The translations under genes and the position numbers were made by a program. Below the pieces are notes generated by a model. The model was given only the letters and a program-made list of their open reading frames with translations. It had not been told where the DNA came from and did not search any database. Below, piece by piece: positions 14,144-26,500 of a stretch of DNA of 64,000 nt; the first letter of the stretch is position 1; each line of letters begins with the position of its first letter. Source of the DNA: Sclerurus mexicanus (taxonomy: Eukaryota > Chordata > Aves > Passeriformes > Furnariidae); contig VWZF01002957.1 in NCBI GenBank assembly GCA_013396755.1, forward strand, positions 320,568 to 384,567, read 5' to 3'.

Positions 14144-14320
14144 GGGCCGCCTCTCCGCAGCCTCCCGCCCGGGCAGCGGGGCCGTGGCCGGGGAGCCCGG
14201 CCGGGGAGCGGCTCTCGGCGCCGGGCGGCCTCCTGCCCGCCGCTCTGCCGCGGTGCGGGCTCCTTCCGCCGCTCCTCGGCCTCCCCTCCTCCACCCGGCC
14301 GCATTAACCACGGCTTCGAA
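14144..14320. promoter_or_regulatory. CpG island, probable ZNF236 promoter and first-exon region
   Basis: The DNA right after the N block is extremely GC-rich and packed with CpG dinucleotides, in sharp contrast to the AT-rich surroundings. It returns to AT-rich DNA at about 14320. An island upstream of the first visible + strand exon is the expected position of a housekeeping-type promoter. Both + and - strand frames stay open through it, as GC-rich DNA often does, so open frames are no evidence of coding here. One weak GTGCGG donor at 14253 would have the phase needed by exon w1 (one leftover G). I see no TATA box. Transcription start and exon border are inferred, not seen. Confidence 0.7.
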
Positions 14321-17300
14321 TAAAGGATAAGAAACAAATGGAAAATGAGGTCCAACTCGTCCACTTGTACGATTTGCAAGAAGGAGGGCGTTCTTGGTTT
14401 TTAGGCCTTAAAAACCACCCTTGTAGTAATTTTTCTTTGTGGGTATATATATTAAAACAATAAAAAAACAAACCCAAACAAAAAATCCAAACAAACTGGT
14501 TTTCTTTCCCGAACGTGTGTTAGCCTCACACTTCGCATTTCAGTGGCTTTGATGACTGGACAGTACTTCAGGATTGGTTTGCTGGGGGGTTTTTGACAGT
14601 AGTTGGTAGCTGGTGAGTTTTATGGCTCTTTTGTGTACTTCATTTCTGCCGATGTCGCTGCATTTCTGTGAGCAGTGTCCGAATAAGCCCCAGAAACTGC
14701 AAAAAGAGTGTTTCAGATAGGCCTGAAACCCTTATCCACGACTTCTCCTTGAGCACAAGCATTTAGCAGTAGATTTTGGGGATTTTACATTTTTTTCTAT
14801 AGATAGAATGGAGTGAGATTTCATAAAGCATCCGAATACCATGTTTATTTCAGTCTTAAAAAATCAGCCAATTAATATTTTCGGTATATATTTAGAATGT
14901 CTGGTTTTCTCAATGGTTGCAGATGAGCTCTGGCTCTGCAAGGGGAATGTGTAGGTGAGCCTTCTGTGGAATACTTTTTTGTAGGATTGAAGTGTGCTGA
15001 CAGGCAAAGAAAGTTGCTGTACTGTTAAGTCGGAAGTTGGATAAAGTGTTTTCTACAGTATGGAAAGCCAAATGGGCCACAGGTTTCTATCGGAAGTGTT
15101 CGGGATTTTTTTGTTGTTGTTTCTGTTGGGGCCACTTATCTCAGCTTTTGATCACTAAGTAATAAGCATAGAAAGAAAGTCCCAAACAACTTTGCCTGTT
15201 ACCAGCTTTGAAGGTTGAGGGGTTTGGTATTTTTTCAAGTTTACTTGAAATAAAAGATCTCCCTAATTCTCCAGTGCAAGGGTACACATCATGCCTGCAT
15301 AAGCTCCTGTGGTAATAGCATGGATGTGTGAATGAGAAAAAGATCAAAACTGAGACAAGGTGTCCAGAGAAAGTTCCTAGTAACTGTATTAATTTTGCTT
15401 GTAGTTTGGTCTTGATCTTAGACTCTTTCTATCGTATGGCTGACAAGCCTTAATGTGAGTTTCATCACAGTCTGTATCTTTGATGTATGTATTTCTTTTG
15501 AAAGAAATTTGCTCATTTGCAGGTAGTTTGATTGCAGACAGCAGTTTAGAATTGCAGGGTCTAGGGCTACCATGGGGATGCAGAGACATCTGCCATGACT
15601 CTGCCCTATATGGGCAAATTTCGTGGATTCTGGTGTCTCTGGTCCTTGGGATTTCAGCAGTTTGGGAAAACAGCAGTTTCAGTGTTGGCGAGTGTCATGT
15701 TTTTTTCCTACACTTCTGTGTGACAAAAGAAAGTCACGAATGAGGAAGCTCTGGCTGAACAGGACAGCTTGAATTAAGGAAATTTATGTTTTCAGAACTT
15801 TTGGCTGTTTGTCCCATTCATACACAGACTGACAGACTTTGAAAACCGGTTGTGCATTTCATAGGCTTCACTTTTAGCAGGAGGAATTTTATTTCAAAAA
15901 TAGCTGTTTGCAAAAATAAATTTCGTATCTTTTACTTGGGAAATTGTATACTTATAGGTTTTTTTTTAGTGTAGTCCTCGGAATTCCTACAACCCTGTTA
16001 TGCTGATGTCTTTCATGGAAGAGAAGTGTTGCTCTCTGTAGTTGTAGAATCTGTATGTTTATGGTAATACATCTTTGTTTGAGAGAAAATAAAGGTGAAT
16101 CAGTAATGTTATGCAGCTTCCTCTGGACTTCTTTAACCACCATGCATGTCCAAGACTAGAGCAAGTTCTTTGTTTTAGGAAAATTAAAAATGTTGGATAA
16201 AAAAAAGAAATGACCTCTGGGCAGCAATAGTCCAAACAATATCATGACCTCAATAGCTGCTATTCTCAGAGAATCTTTTTTTGGCATTGTAGTGTTTCCC
16301 CAAAACCATCCTGCAATTATTTCTTTTTTTTTTTTAACTCAATTGAACTGTACAAGTTGAACTCTCTGGGCACAAACCAAAAAATGGGAGGTTCTATGTG
16401 AGCATAAGGAAACATTTTTTTTACTGTGAGGGTGACTGAGCACCAGCATTGGTTACAGAAGGAAGTTCTGGAGTTTCTTTCCATAGAAGGGTCCTTTCTG
16501 TTGTACCTGTGATGTTTGTCAGTGAATAGCAGCAACATGAAATGAGCAGTTTTGACTTTCATGTCTATCAGATCTTTTTCAAATGGCAGAAGAGGAATTA
16601 TTTGAACAGCAAAACACGGTATTTCAGGGCGTATTGAAGCAGTTTTTAATCCTAGATGTATGTCACGTATTAAACCCAAAGGCTATTTTTGCACAAGTTT
16701 GAACTGAATTCCTATATGAGTGCAGTTAAAACTTGAGTATTTCATGCCTTCAGGGGGCCTGAATTGTAACAGAATTCACATATGAAGAGTGGTAAATATT
16801 AAATACACAAAGCTGAGAAACAGAGATGATGACATAGCTCTGCAGATCTGGATGTCTTTTGTTTGCTGCCTGTCAGTCCTCTAGGATCATTTAGGGTGTG
16901 AGTATATTGAGTCAGTACATTCCGATTTTGTATTACTGAATAAAAATGAAAATTGAACTCAGCAGTTAAGTCTTACCAAATTTTTGTTGTCATTGTTATG
17001 TAGATTATTTTAGTAGTTGTGTATTAGGGTTTCATGTGGTGACCTGAGACTGACAAGAAAAGAATAGGGGAGTGATGTAATGCAGGCAAGAATGAAGAGG
17101 TCGTGGTATTGCTTGTGTGATGTGCACTAAATCTTTTAAATAGGATAGGTATAGGTAATTTCTTTTTAAAACATATACATTTCTTTTTATAGAAATTTAT
17201 TTCTTTTTATAAATTTCTGTTTATATAAACACATAAAATTTCTTTTTAGAACAGCTACCCAAACTTTTGCCTTAAAGATAATCGTTAGGCTTTAATTTTG

Positions 17301-18026
17301 GTCCTGTTGTTTGGCCATCTCACTGTTCTGCAGTAAGAAGGTCTATGTTTATTTACAAGGGGCATGTTGACTTTTGGGGAGAAGATGATAAATTACACTG
17401 TAGTGCTTTAATTCCACATTAGTTCCTCACTCTACTTGAAATATATCTGTGCTTTTTCCCAAGTAGTCTATGCAGTTGAATAACTTGTGTTTAAGTTCTA
17501 TGTGGTAACTCGAGCCATTGTTCTGTCCCTTCTCCGTAGCTTTCTGCCAGTTGCAGAGATTTTATTCCCTATTGTAGTTGTACTCATACCTTTCTACCTC
17601 ATTTATTGCTATGCATTAAGGGCTTCCAAATATAATTAAAATTTCTAATTGAGACCTCTCATGGCTTTGTTCTGTGGGGTTTTTTTGCTGTGGTTGGATT
17701 TTGTTCACTCTCTGGGAAAGGGATGATCATATGGTAAATCATTTACTTCATTCAGAAGTTTCTGTTAACAGTGTAGTGGCTGGGCACAGGTAAGGGTCAT
17801 GGTCTCAACCATGAGACATCCAAGTCATGTAAAAACAAACAGCTGAAAAATAGTGGCTTGGTATATTTATATGCAGCTGTGGAAAAAACTGTAACTTCTG
17901 TTTTGGAGTATTTAACAGTAAATAGAGTAGTATTTACCTGAATGTCGGATGAAGCTATCAAGGTTGTTTAAAGAAATGCCAATTTTCATTTATCTGTGTA
18001 GATTAGGATGATGCGGGTGGTGTATC

Positions 18027-18591
18027 TGTGGGGCGGGTTGACCTTGATCAGCAGTTGAACACCCTCCAGCCACTCACTTTCTCCTGCAGTTGGGTGAGAG
18101 AGAGAACAGGAGTAGCAAGAGCAAGAAAAAGCTTGTAGGTTGAGGTGAATACAGTTTAATAAATAAAGACGAAAAGTTTAAAAAAAAAGGTAAAAAAACC
18201 CCCAAGCCTAAACAAAAAACCCCCAAGCCAACCAACAAAAAAGCCCAACCAAGTGACATAAAGACAAATATTTGCCACCTCTCACAAGTGCACTGGTGCT
18301 CAGTGAGTCTCTAAGCAAAGAAGACTACCTCGGAAGGACTAACCCTGAGTTTGTATTGCTGAGCATGATGTTTTATAGCCTGGAATATCCCTTGGTGTTA
18401 GCTGCAACCTTTCTCCCACCCTTAGCCTTACTCATAGTGGGGGCAGAGTGAGAAAGAGAGGAGGCCTTCATGCTGTGCAGCACTGTTCAGCAATAACTAA
18501 AGTGCTGGTGTTAGCAGCATGATTTTAGTCACGGATTTAAAACACAGCTGATAGGAAGGAAGTTGACTCCATCGCAGCCAGACACAACGCA
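18027..18591. mobile_element. Solo endogenous-retrovirus LTR
   Basis: Begins TGTG with 'ggcgggttgacc' and ends near CA at about 18591. Inside are 'atagcctggaatatccctt' and 'cagcaataactaaagtgctg', landmarks I know from avian ERV LTRs, and a tract with AATAAA near 18159-18168. No gag, pol or env sequence lies beside it, so it is a solo LTR left by recombination. Clearly mutated and old. Orientation is not settled and no target-site duplication was visible. Confidence 0.75.
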
Positions 18592-20066
18592 ATGCATTTA
18601 GCGTCTAACCAGCTATGATGGAGCTGTTAATTCTGTGTCCTGTCAGGCTTCTCTGCCACTGCAGTGCATTAGTGTGGCTCTGCAATGTCTGGAGTCATCT
18701 GCTCCTGAAAGGAGTGCAGCTGCTTTGTGTTGGCACATGCTGAGTGATTGGCCCTTGGATGTCCTTCCCAGTAGTGTGCTCCTGGAAGCTAAGTGTTTGG
18801 ACTGGTACCACTTTACATTCCAGATTGTGTGTTGACCAAAACGTAATAAAACCATCTTGTCTTATACAAGCAAATCTTGGTTGATCTCTGCATTTTGGTT
18901 TGATACGTGGACTGTTAGTCTTTCCCCTGCTCCTCCCATCATAAGTCATGAAGAGTGACTGCTGGTTTTGTTTAAGAGTGCTGAGCTACATTTAAAGTAA
19001 GCTGTTTCTTTTATGATTGCAGAACTAAGCAAAATGTTTTAATGATTCATTATCATTTGTCTTCTGTGAGTTCAAGTGTGGTGAGGAAATGTGAGTATTG
19101 CCATCCCCATTTTGTTCGCTTGTCCTACCACTTTCCTTCATAAATTAGTAAATAGGTTTTGATAGGGTCAGACCTTTTTGTCCCTAAGCTTGCCAGCTGC
19201 CATTTAACTTCAGTGACAAGTTTTCATCCACGAATTTCACAAGCTTGAGCGCTTTATTCGCAGTGTCCTCTCAGTCAGATACAAGGAGGCTACTAGAGAT
19301 GTAATAATCCTGTGCTGCATTCACAGCTGAATGAGTCCATCTGCGCCTTGCAGAGAGGATTGTAGGCTGCCATGAGGCACAGTGCTGCTTACATAAGGAG
19401 GGAATGGCTGAGAGTGCTCTAATTCTGTCTTCTTCCTTCCACATTGAGTTGTCATCAGTGGCTTATAGCAGAGAGCACCTGCTTGCTGACTCGGCTCCCA
19501 AGGTCAAGTGTTGGTGAAGGCTGTGTCACAGCTGAGTTGACCTGAAGTGATTGCTGCTGCTCTGTGAGGGACAATAAATTTAAAGTAGAAATTACAGGTC
19601 ATAAAATTAAGAGTATTTAAATAAGACCATCTTCCAGCTGAAAGGTTATTATTATTGATAAGTACTTTGCAAATCTGATTCTGCTATTTTTGGGCACTTT
19701 GGACAAACAGTATGGATACAGACAGAAATATGTTTGACAGTACATACAGGCAAAAATGTGTTTGACAGTGCATAATGAGCTAAGTGCTCCCTGTTTAGTT
19801 TAATTGTATTGCTACTTGGCTGTCTCACTCAAGCTGTTATGGAATAAGGTGGATTTATGTTGCAGCTGGACTAACATGCAAATTGGAAAAAAACCCAGAA
19901 AGTGACAGTAGCTTCTGCACTGTTTCCATACCGTTAATATTAGTAAATGGTAGTGTTTTAAACCTTGTTTAGTGAGGTTTACTATTTGTTGTAGTGTGCA
20001 GACTTGAAAGAATCACTTATTTTTTCAGAGGGTTTGTTACTCTCATAGTAATTTTGTGTTTTTTCT

Positions 20067-20122
20067 CTATGTGTATGTTTGTTTATGGATGTCACTATGT
20101 GTATGTTTGTTTATGGATGTCA
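20067..20122. repeat. Perfect 28-base tandem duplication
   Basis: Two adjacent identical 28-base units (20067-20094 and 20095-20122), each beginning ctatgtgtatg and ending atggatgtca. Perfect identity suggests a recent or still variable minisatellite-like duplication. Confidence 0.95.
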
Positions 20123-20296
20123 CTAAGTAGCTTATCTTTAGTAAGAGCATGTGAGTTTTTCATGTCATTGTACTGACATTATGTGCTTAATCAATTCTTC
20201 AACTAAACACTCAAACTTTTAATTCTGTATTTCTGGCTTGAATGGCATTCTGTTAGTTCATTACAGACATCAGACTGTATGTAATGAACTGATGAA

Positions 20297-20322
20297 CTGA
20301 TGTCTGTCATAACAGACATCAG
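20297..20322. repeat. Inverted repeat, 11-base arms, 4-base loop
   Basis: Arms 20297-20307 (ctgatgtctgt) and 20312-20322 (acagacatcag) are exact reverse complements around loop cata. A second direct copy of the right arm lies about 46 bases upstream, near 20266. It can form a small hairpin; no function evident. Confidence 0.9.
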
Positions 20323-23300
20323 ACTTGTGTTTTCATCTGCCAGAGCATATCTGACAATAAACAGATTGCTTAGTTTGTGTACCCAATACTTATACTTTTC
20401 TGACATCATGTGTGATGTTATCTATTTATGATGTGCCTAATAATATGATAAATGATGAGTTGTGTCTATCAAATGCTGCATCAGGTATGTCAGTATATTT
20501 ATTTTGTTTCCCTTTGCTACAGAGGGAACGTTTAGAATTGTTGAAGGCTTTTTCAATTAACAAATTTCTCAGTGCATTTAAAAGTACAGGGTCTGTACCC
20601 TGCTGCCAGCATCTTAAACTGGCATCATCTGCGCATGTTTTTGGTGTTCAAAAATACTGGCCTTTAAGATAGATCCATTATTTTGCAGTGTCTGGTTTTT
20701 TCATGATCCAAGCTGATGTGTCTAAAAGCATTTTTTTTTCTCTAATATAAGGAAAGATTATTTTATTGCTGATTTATCTGAAATACAGTAATGTAGACTT
20801 TTGTGATAGAAGTATCAGGGTAAATAAAGTCTTCATCTGGATATTAATTATAACCAAGAGCTTTGTCAAGCTCTTTATTTTTACATTGAAATGAAGACAG
20901 TCCCAAGCCACACTTCATGAATCTGGGACACCTGCCTGAAAAGACAAAATACAGCTCACTTGCTCCTTAATTTCAATTGACAGTGTCTTTTCTGTATGTC
21001 CTGTCTTGTTACCTTTTTCTGTTTATTTTTATGTTGATCATTTCCGTCTTTTTAAAGAAAAGCTGAAGTACTGTATGCTTGTATACCTCTGCAATCAGGT
21101 GGTATGATTTCATAGGATCAGTCATCACATTTTGTTGAAACATCACCAGATATTTAATTTTTCATTCTATATTTAACTTCTTTTTTTGAGTTCAGAAGAA
21201 AATTCACAGCCTGTAGATTAATCAGTGTTAGTTGATATAGATGAGATACACATTTTAAGGAAAGTGATACCTAGAAGTGTTATTGAACCAAACCCTATGT
21301 CATTTGGTAATGCTATTCAGACAATAGTGAGCATGTTGCTTTTTCTGTGTTTTGAAGTGTAGCAAAGATAGCACTCTTGATGAGGTCAGTGCTACACTTT
21401 GGCTACTTCAATTGCTTAGGCATTGTTTTTGTATATTATCCAGGGTCTTTTGATCTTAAAAGTGAATGTTAAAGATAATAATCTGTTTGATAGAAGAAAA
21501 AGGCTTGAAGACCTTTCTACAGTCATGGATAGGATCGTTTTTCAGTTGTCAGTTTGAATTGAGAGGTCAGGCCTTCATGGGGTTGAACAATTAGGCCTTT
21601 TTCTAGGGGAAGGAAAAGCCTTGTGTATTACGTTTTCATATAGCCCAAGTGTTGGAGTAGATTTTTTTCTTCCATATCTCTTGTCATGCCAGTGTTTACA
21701 AAAACTGATTTAGTGTGCTTTATTCTACTCAGTCATGTTAATCACAAGGATACTTAAAGGACTGTCTTAAAGCTGTGGTTTTCAGCTATTGAAGAAATGT
21801 TACCATTTTGTGGTGGCTGTTAATAGTGTCTGTGTATCTTATGAATTCACAGTTGAGAGTCCGTTAAAGGATGCAGTAGGCTAAGTTTACACATGATAAA
21901 GATTTGTGATACTTTTATCTTTCTGTTACTGAGAAATACTTTATAACTAAACTGTGCAAAGCAGAAGTTATTTGGACATCTTAGTCCAGAAATCTGTAAG
22001 AAAAGTGTAAGTCGCTAGGGCGTTGTTTTTAGTTGTGTTTTTTTGGCTGAAATATGTTGTGCTGAAATGTTCCCTACAGCTGGCTCAACTACAAGCTTTT
22101 AAAGTTTATTTATGAGAATTTTAGTAAGAAAAAAAATACGGTCAGGACATAAGGTTCTGATTTTTTTTTTCCTGGTAAACAGTGTGGTGAATGAGACAGG
22201 ACTTTGAAGTGGGTGCAGTACTGAGCAGAAATACTGTATGAATTGTAATCTTTGACTTCCTCTGAGGAAATGTAAACAGGATGCTGTAAACTTCTACTTG
22301 TTTCGTTACTTCTTGTGCCTAATTCTTACATTCATGTTGGAAAGTACTGACTTACAGAGAAACATCAGGCCCTGCATGTCTAGATAACAAAATCAATGCT
22401 CCCTTCTTTTTGTATTCTCTTGTTGATGCAGTTTGAGTTGTAGCAGTGTTTGAAACTGAATTCTGTGGATTTTTTTCTCTTGAATGTCCCTAACCTGCAG
22501 CACAAGTCAGTCAAGTTTTATTTTCATTTTATTAATACTGCTTTGAATGATATGTTAATCCCTCCTACCAATTACTTTCCTTTAAGATATTTGTAAGTAA
22601 TTTCCTTAGTAATACGGTATCTTCTGACATGTAAAATATATTTAACTTAGGAGGATTAATATTTTCCTTATAGAGTATTTATAGGACTGACTTTGGCCAT
22701 CTGAACAAGAAGATAGAGAAACTTGCAATTTGTATATCAAAAGTTCTGTGACTGTAGGAGTTCAAAACAAGAAAACTATATGGGCTTGAAATGGGTTTGT
22801 TTAAAGAAAAATGCATCTCCTTCTCATTGAATTGATGTGTACACAGTCTGACTTACAGTTTATTGCATCTCTCTCAGCTATTTGAAACAGTGATGTTGGT
22901 TTTACATTACCAGGTGTAGAAGAAAGAAAAGATGTCCAAATTTTTCTTAAGGAAAAAAAAAAGAGAGAGAAAGGAGTGGGGAAGGGCAGAAAAATGTGTG
23001 TAGTCAAAACTGCTGACTACATAATTTTAAAAAGTTTTTCTTAGAAACACATGATGTAATATAATTAAAAGTAACCCCTAGCAGTATCCTACTCATACGT
23101 AGGGTATTTGGCAGCATTTTATTTTTTTTGCAAATTTGGTGGGTGTTTATGAAGCAAGAAAGAATTTGTTTCAAATTACTAGGAATAGGTGATTATCTCT
23201 TTAGCAACTGGCAGTTAGAGATATGACTGTATTTGGTTGATCTGGTGTCAGTGAAAGTAGTAATGTTTATGCCTGAGATTTTCAAGATCCCTTGCAGTTA

Positions 23301-23430
23301 AAGTGTGATATAAGTCAAAATCTTAGAAGAGATGAAGTAGTTTCTGCTTCAAAAAATTCTGGTTTTTTGCAATAAGTTATAAGTAGATGAAACGTGAATT
23401 CATACAAACGTTTTGATGCTTGTTTTGTAG

Positions 23431-23573
23431 ATAATGTTCTGACACCGAACATAGAGAACGGAAATTTCCCCTACCAAGTACCTAACTTCCATAAGTGTGA
23501 CATTTGTTTGCTGTCTTTTCCAAAAGAGACCCAGTTCCAGCGCCATATGAGGGATCATGAGCAAAATGACAAG
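23431..23573 (+). CDS. ZNF236: ZNF236 exon w1 (finger 1)
   Basis: The acceptor is ...tgttttgtag and the donor gtatga. The exon enters in phase 1 (its first two bases, AT, complete a codon begun upstream) and leaves in phase 0. It encodes NVLTPNIENGNFPYQV..., then finger 1, beginning CDICLLSF and ending HMRDH, then EQNDK. The frame stays open for 12 codons into the intron but contains no ATG. The only Met in the exon lies inside the finger, so translation must start in an exon further 5'. The N-terminal peptide and finger match ZNF236 as I recall it. Confidence 0.93.
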
Positions 23574-26500
23574 GTATGAATTTTCGTAGACAGAACCTGT
23601 ACATGTTGATATTTTCATATGCTGTCAAGTAAAGCTACGATCTTTTCCATTTTTTAAAATCATACCACTAATAATTACTACGTGGGGACCTCAGAGTTCT
23701 GCAAAGTTTCTTATTCATGTTTTCTCATGTTTGCTTTGAGACAGGCCCTTGCTTTGATGCTGTTTAGTTAGACGGCTGTTTCCAGATCAGAAATTTTTAA
23801 TTTTAGCCATTTTCTTTGATTTATAAAATACTCGGGTAGATGAGAAAGGGTATGGGTTTCTTTCAGTGAATTTGTGAAGTGATTCTACACATTAGCAATA
23901 AAAAAGAAAATAGTAGTTAAATTGATTGACCGGACCTCACTAGTAAACTAATTTTGTGTGTATATATTAATCAATAGATTAATGTCATCAGTTTAGCTGC
24001 TTACAAATCAAATTTGGGAAAGAATGAGAAAAATACGGGTATGTGACTAAGACTGGACTGACTTTTTTGATGAAGCTTTTGCCAGAGGTTGCATCTGTAA
24101 TATGAAGTATTTCATTTCTTTTCCTTGCTTTCTATTTCACAAAGCTTAAACTACTTAAGTGTAAAACTATTTTTATTGCTTTTTGAGGTAGTTGTGCATA
24201 CAGATTAATTTTTAAAAAATGTAGCACTTTGAGATAATTCATGTGTACAAAGAACAACTTATGCCAGTTTCAATGTTGTAAAGTTGATATAGTTAAAACC
24301 ATGCTATTGCACACATGTAAGAGCCTTTATATCTAGAAGTAAAGGTGCTCTTTAAGAATGAAAACTGATTGTGCAACTACCAACTGAAGAGCAGTCAATC
24401 CCAGTATAAACTAAGTGTTTTGCTGTTTTGATTATTAATTTTGCTTAAGGAGATTTCATAGAATCATAGAATACCCTGAGTTGGAAGTGATCCACAAGGA
24501 TCTCTGAGTGCAGCTCCTGGCCCTGCACAGGACCATCCTCAAGAGTCACACCATGTGCTTGAGAGTATTGTCCAAATGCTTCTTGAACTCTTGTCAGGCT
24601 TGGTGCTGTGACCACTGCCCTGAGGAGCCTGTTTCAGTGCCCAGCCATCCTCTGGGTGAATCATGGTCACAGTTAAAAGTTAAAGTAGGAAAATGTATTC
24701 CTGTCTCTTGCTCATTGCTCTTGTCCTGATAACTTCACTCTACTCAGACAGTCCTATTTTTGAATTTCTGTTTTCTTTAGTTCTCCTGCTTTCTTTCCCC
24801 ATATGCTCTTGAAATGCTGTATTTGTATTTTCAGTAGTGAGATGCAAAGGAGATAAAATAATTAAGATTGGCATTATTAAGGATCATTATCATATGTAGG
24901 TACTTGTACTGCTCTTTTTTTATTATTTTTAACATTTTGATTTGTATGGTTATTTGTGCCACCCAGGGTATATGTAACTTAAGGGAAGACTGAATTTTGT
25001 CTTTATTTTTGTGATTTTAACAAACAGCCTCACCGATGTGACCAGTGTCCAATGTCATTTAATGTTGAATTCAACTTGACACTTCATAAATGTACTCACA
25101 ATGGCGAAGATCCTACATGTCCTGTGTGCAACAAGAAATTCTCCAGAGTGGCCAGTCTGAAAGCTCATATAATGCTACATGAGAAAGAGGAGGTAATTCA
25201 TTAAACTTCATAGCTTAATTTTTGAAAAGACATGTCATAATGGTTGTATTTAATCCCTTACCAATATGCCTTAGACTGGAGGATTGAATAAATTACTTGG
25301 TTCGGGGGAAATATAAAACTTTTATTGGGAAGTCTGTTTTAATAATAGCTACAGAAATTAATATACTGAATATATTTAAGTGTTCCCACCCTGTCATTGT
25401 TAAAGAGAATCTGTGGATGTTGGATAGGTAACATCATATTATATATAAACATTAAGTAGTTGGCTGTTTACAAATAAGTTTATTTTGAAGGTATTTCTGT
25501 GACTTCATTTACATTGGTAAGCCCATATGTATTAATCTGGGTGATCGTGTTTGATGGCAGATGTTATGGTGAGGCACTGTCACCATTTATAGAAATAGAT
25601 GAAGCTGTTCACTTGTCTACAACTCCCACCTCCATTTTTGAGTGTACTTAAGAGTACTTCATGTTCCTTTCCCTTGAAAAATGGAAAATTTAATTTTCCA
25701 TTTTTATAGGGCTTTGGTTAAATTCTTAGCAAGCAGTTAATACATAGTGGTATTTTGCATATTTGTAGTCATTACTGCATTATTACAGTTGCCAGAGTTG
25801 ATTGCACTGCCCAAAATACCAAGTTTTCAATCAAGTAATTGCCTCTTCTCCCTGTAAAGGATTTTTTAAAATTACACTTCGTGTTGGAGAATTGGAGCTG
25901 AGTCAAGTCTACACTTTCACCATCAGACTTCTGATCATAAACATAACAGTGGTATGTTTCTCCTTGCCAACTGCAGACAGCTTACAGCAGTTTTGACCAC
26001 AAAGTTTGGGATAATAGGCCTGTTTGCACTTTTCTAATGCAAGCAGGGGATGCCATCTGTAGAGATTGTATTCCTTCTTTGATCATGTTTTAGTTCACGT
26101 TTTGTCATGTACACAGCCAAGTTAAGTGGACTTGAATACAATTTTATTGCATGCTAATGTATCTATAATGGTACATGACTTAATGGGTATTATTAAGAAA
26201 ACTTGATTTTTTTAATTGCTAAAAACATCAGAATAAGGAAACTAAGCATCAAGAAAGACGCCCGAGAGATTTTTGGTATTCATTTCTACAGCTAAGTGAT
26301 TTTTTCATGCACTTCAGCAGCTCTGATTTTGATACTTGGTGCAGATGTCAGAAGAATAGGCTGTATGATGCTTTCTAATTTAAAATTCAATCTGCAGCTT
26401 GAAAATTAAATTTATATAAATACAAACACCTTTCAATTGCTAATGAATGCATTCTTATAACACCCCATAATTTTGTGATAAAACAGTGGTGAATGTCAAC

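Larger units (their letters stand above)
14321..23430 (+). other. ZNF236: Probable ZNF236 first intron
   Basis: About 9.1 kb between the CpG island and exon w1. Holds a solo LTR (18.03-18.59 kb), a 28-base tandem duplication (20067-20122) and a perfect inverted repeat (20297-20322). A less AT-rich block at about 19230-19560 carries no recognised exon. A further 5' exon could still hide here, since the N-terminus is not located. Confidence 0.6.

Noticed and set aside
13715..14330. Long open frames on both strands across the N block
   Set aside because: They are open because N is translated as X and because GC-rich DNA has few stops. They cover a CR1 copy, the gap and the island, and show no known domain.
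14338..14463. Short ATG frame (41 codons) just after the CpG island
   Set aside because: No splice donor of the phase needed by exon w1 lies inside it and it matches nothing I recognise. It may be a chance frame.
16317..16679. Minus-strand 120-codon frame in the first intron
   Set aside because: No recognisable domain, starts and ends in low-complexity sequence, and has no splice or promoter context; length is within chance for this window.
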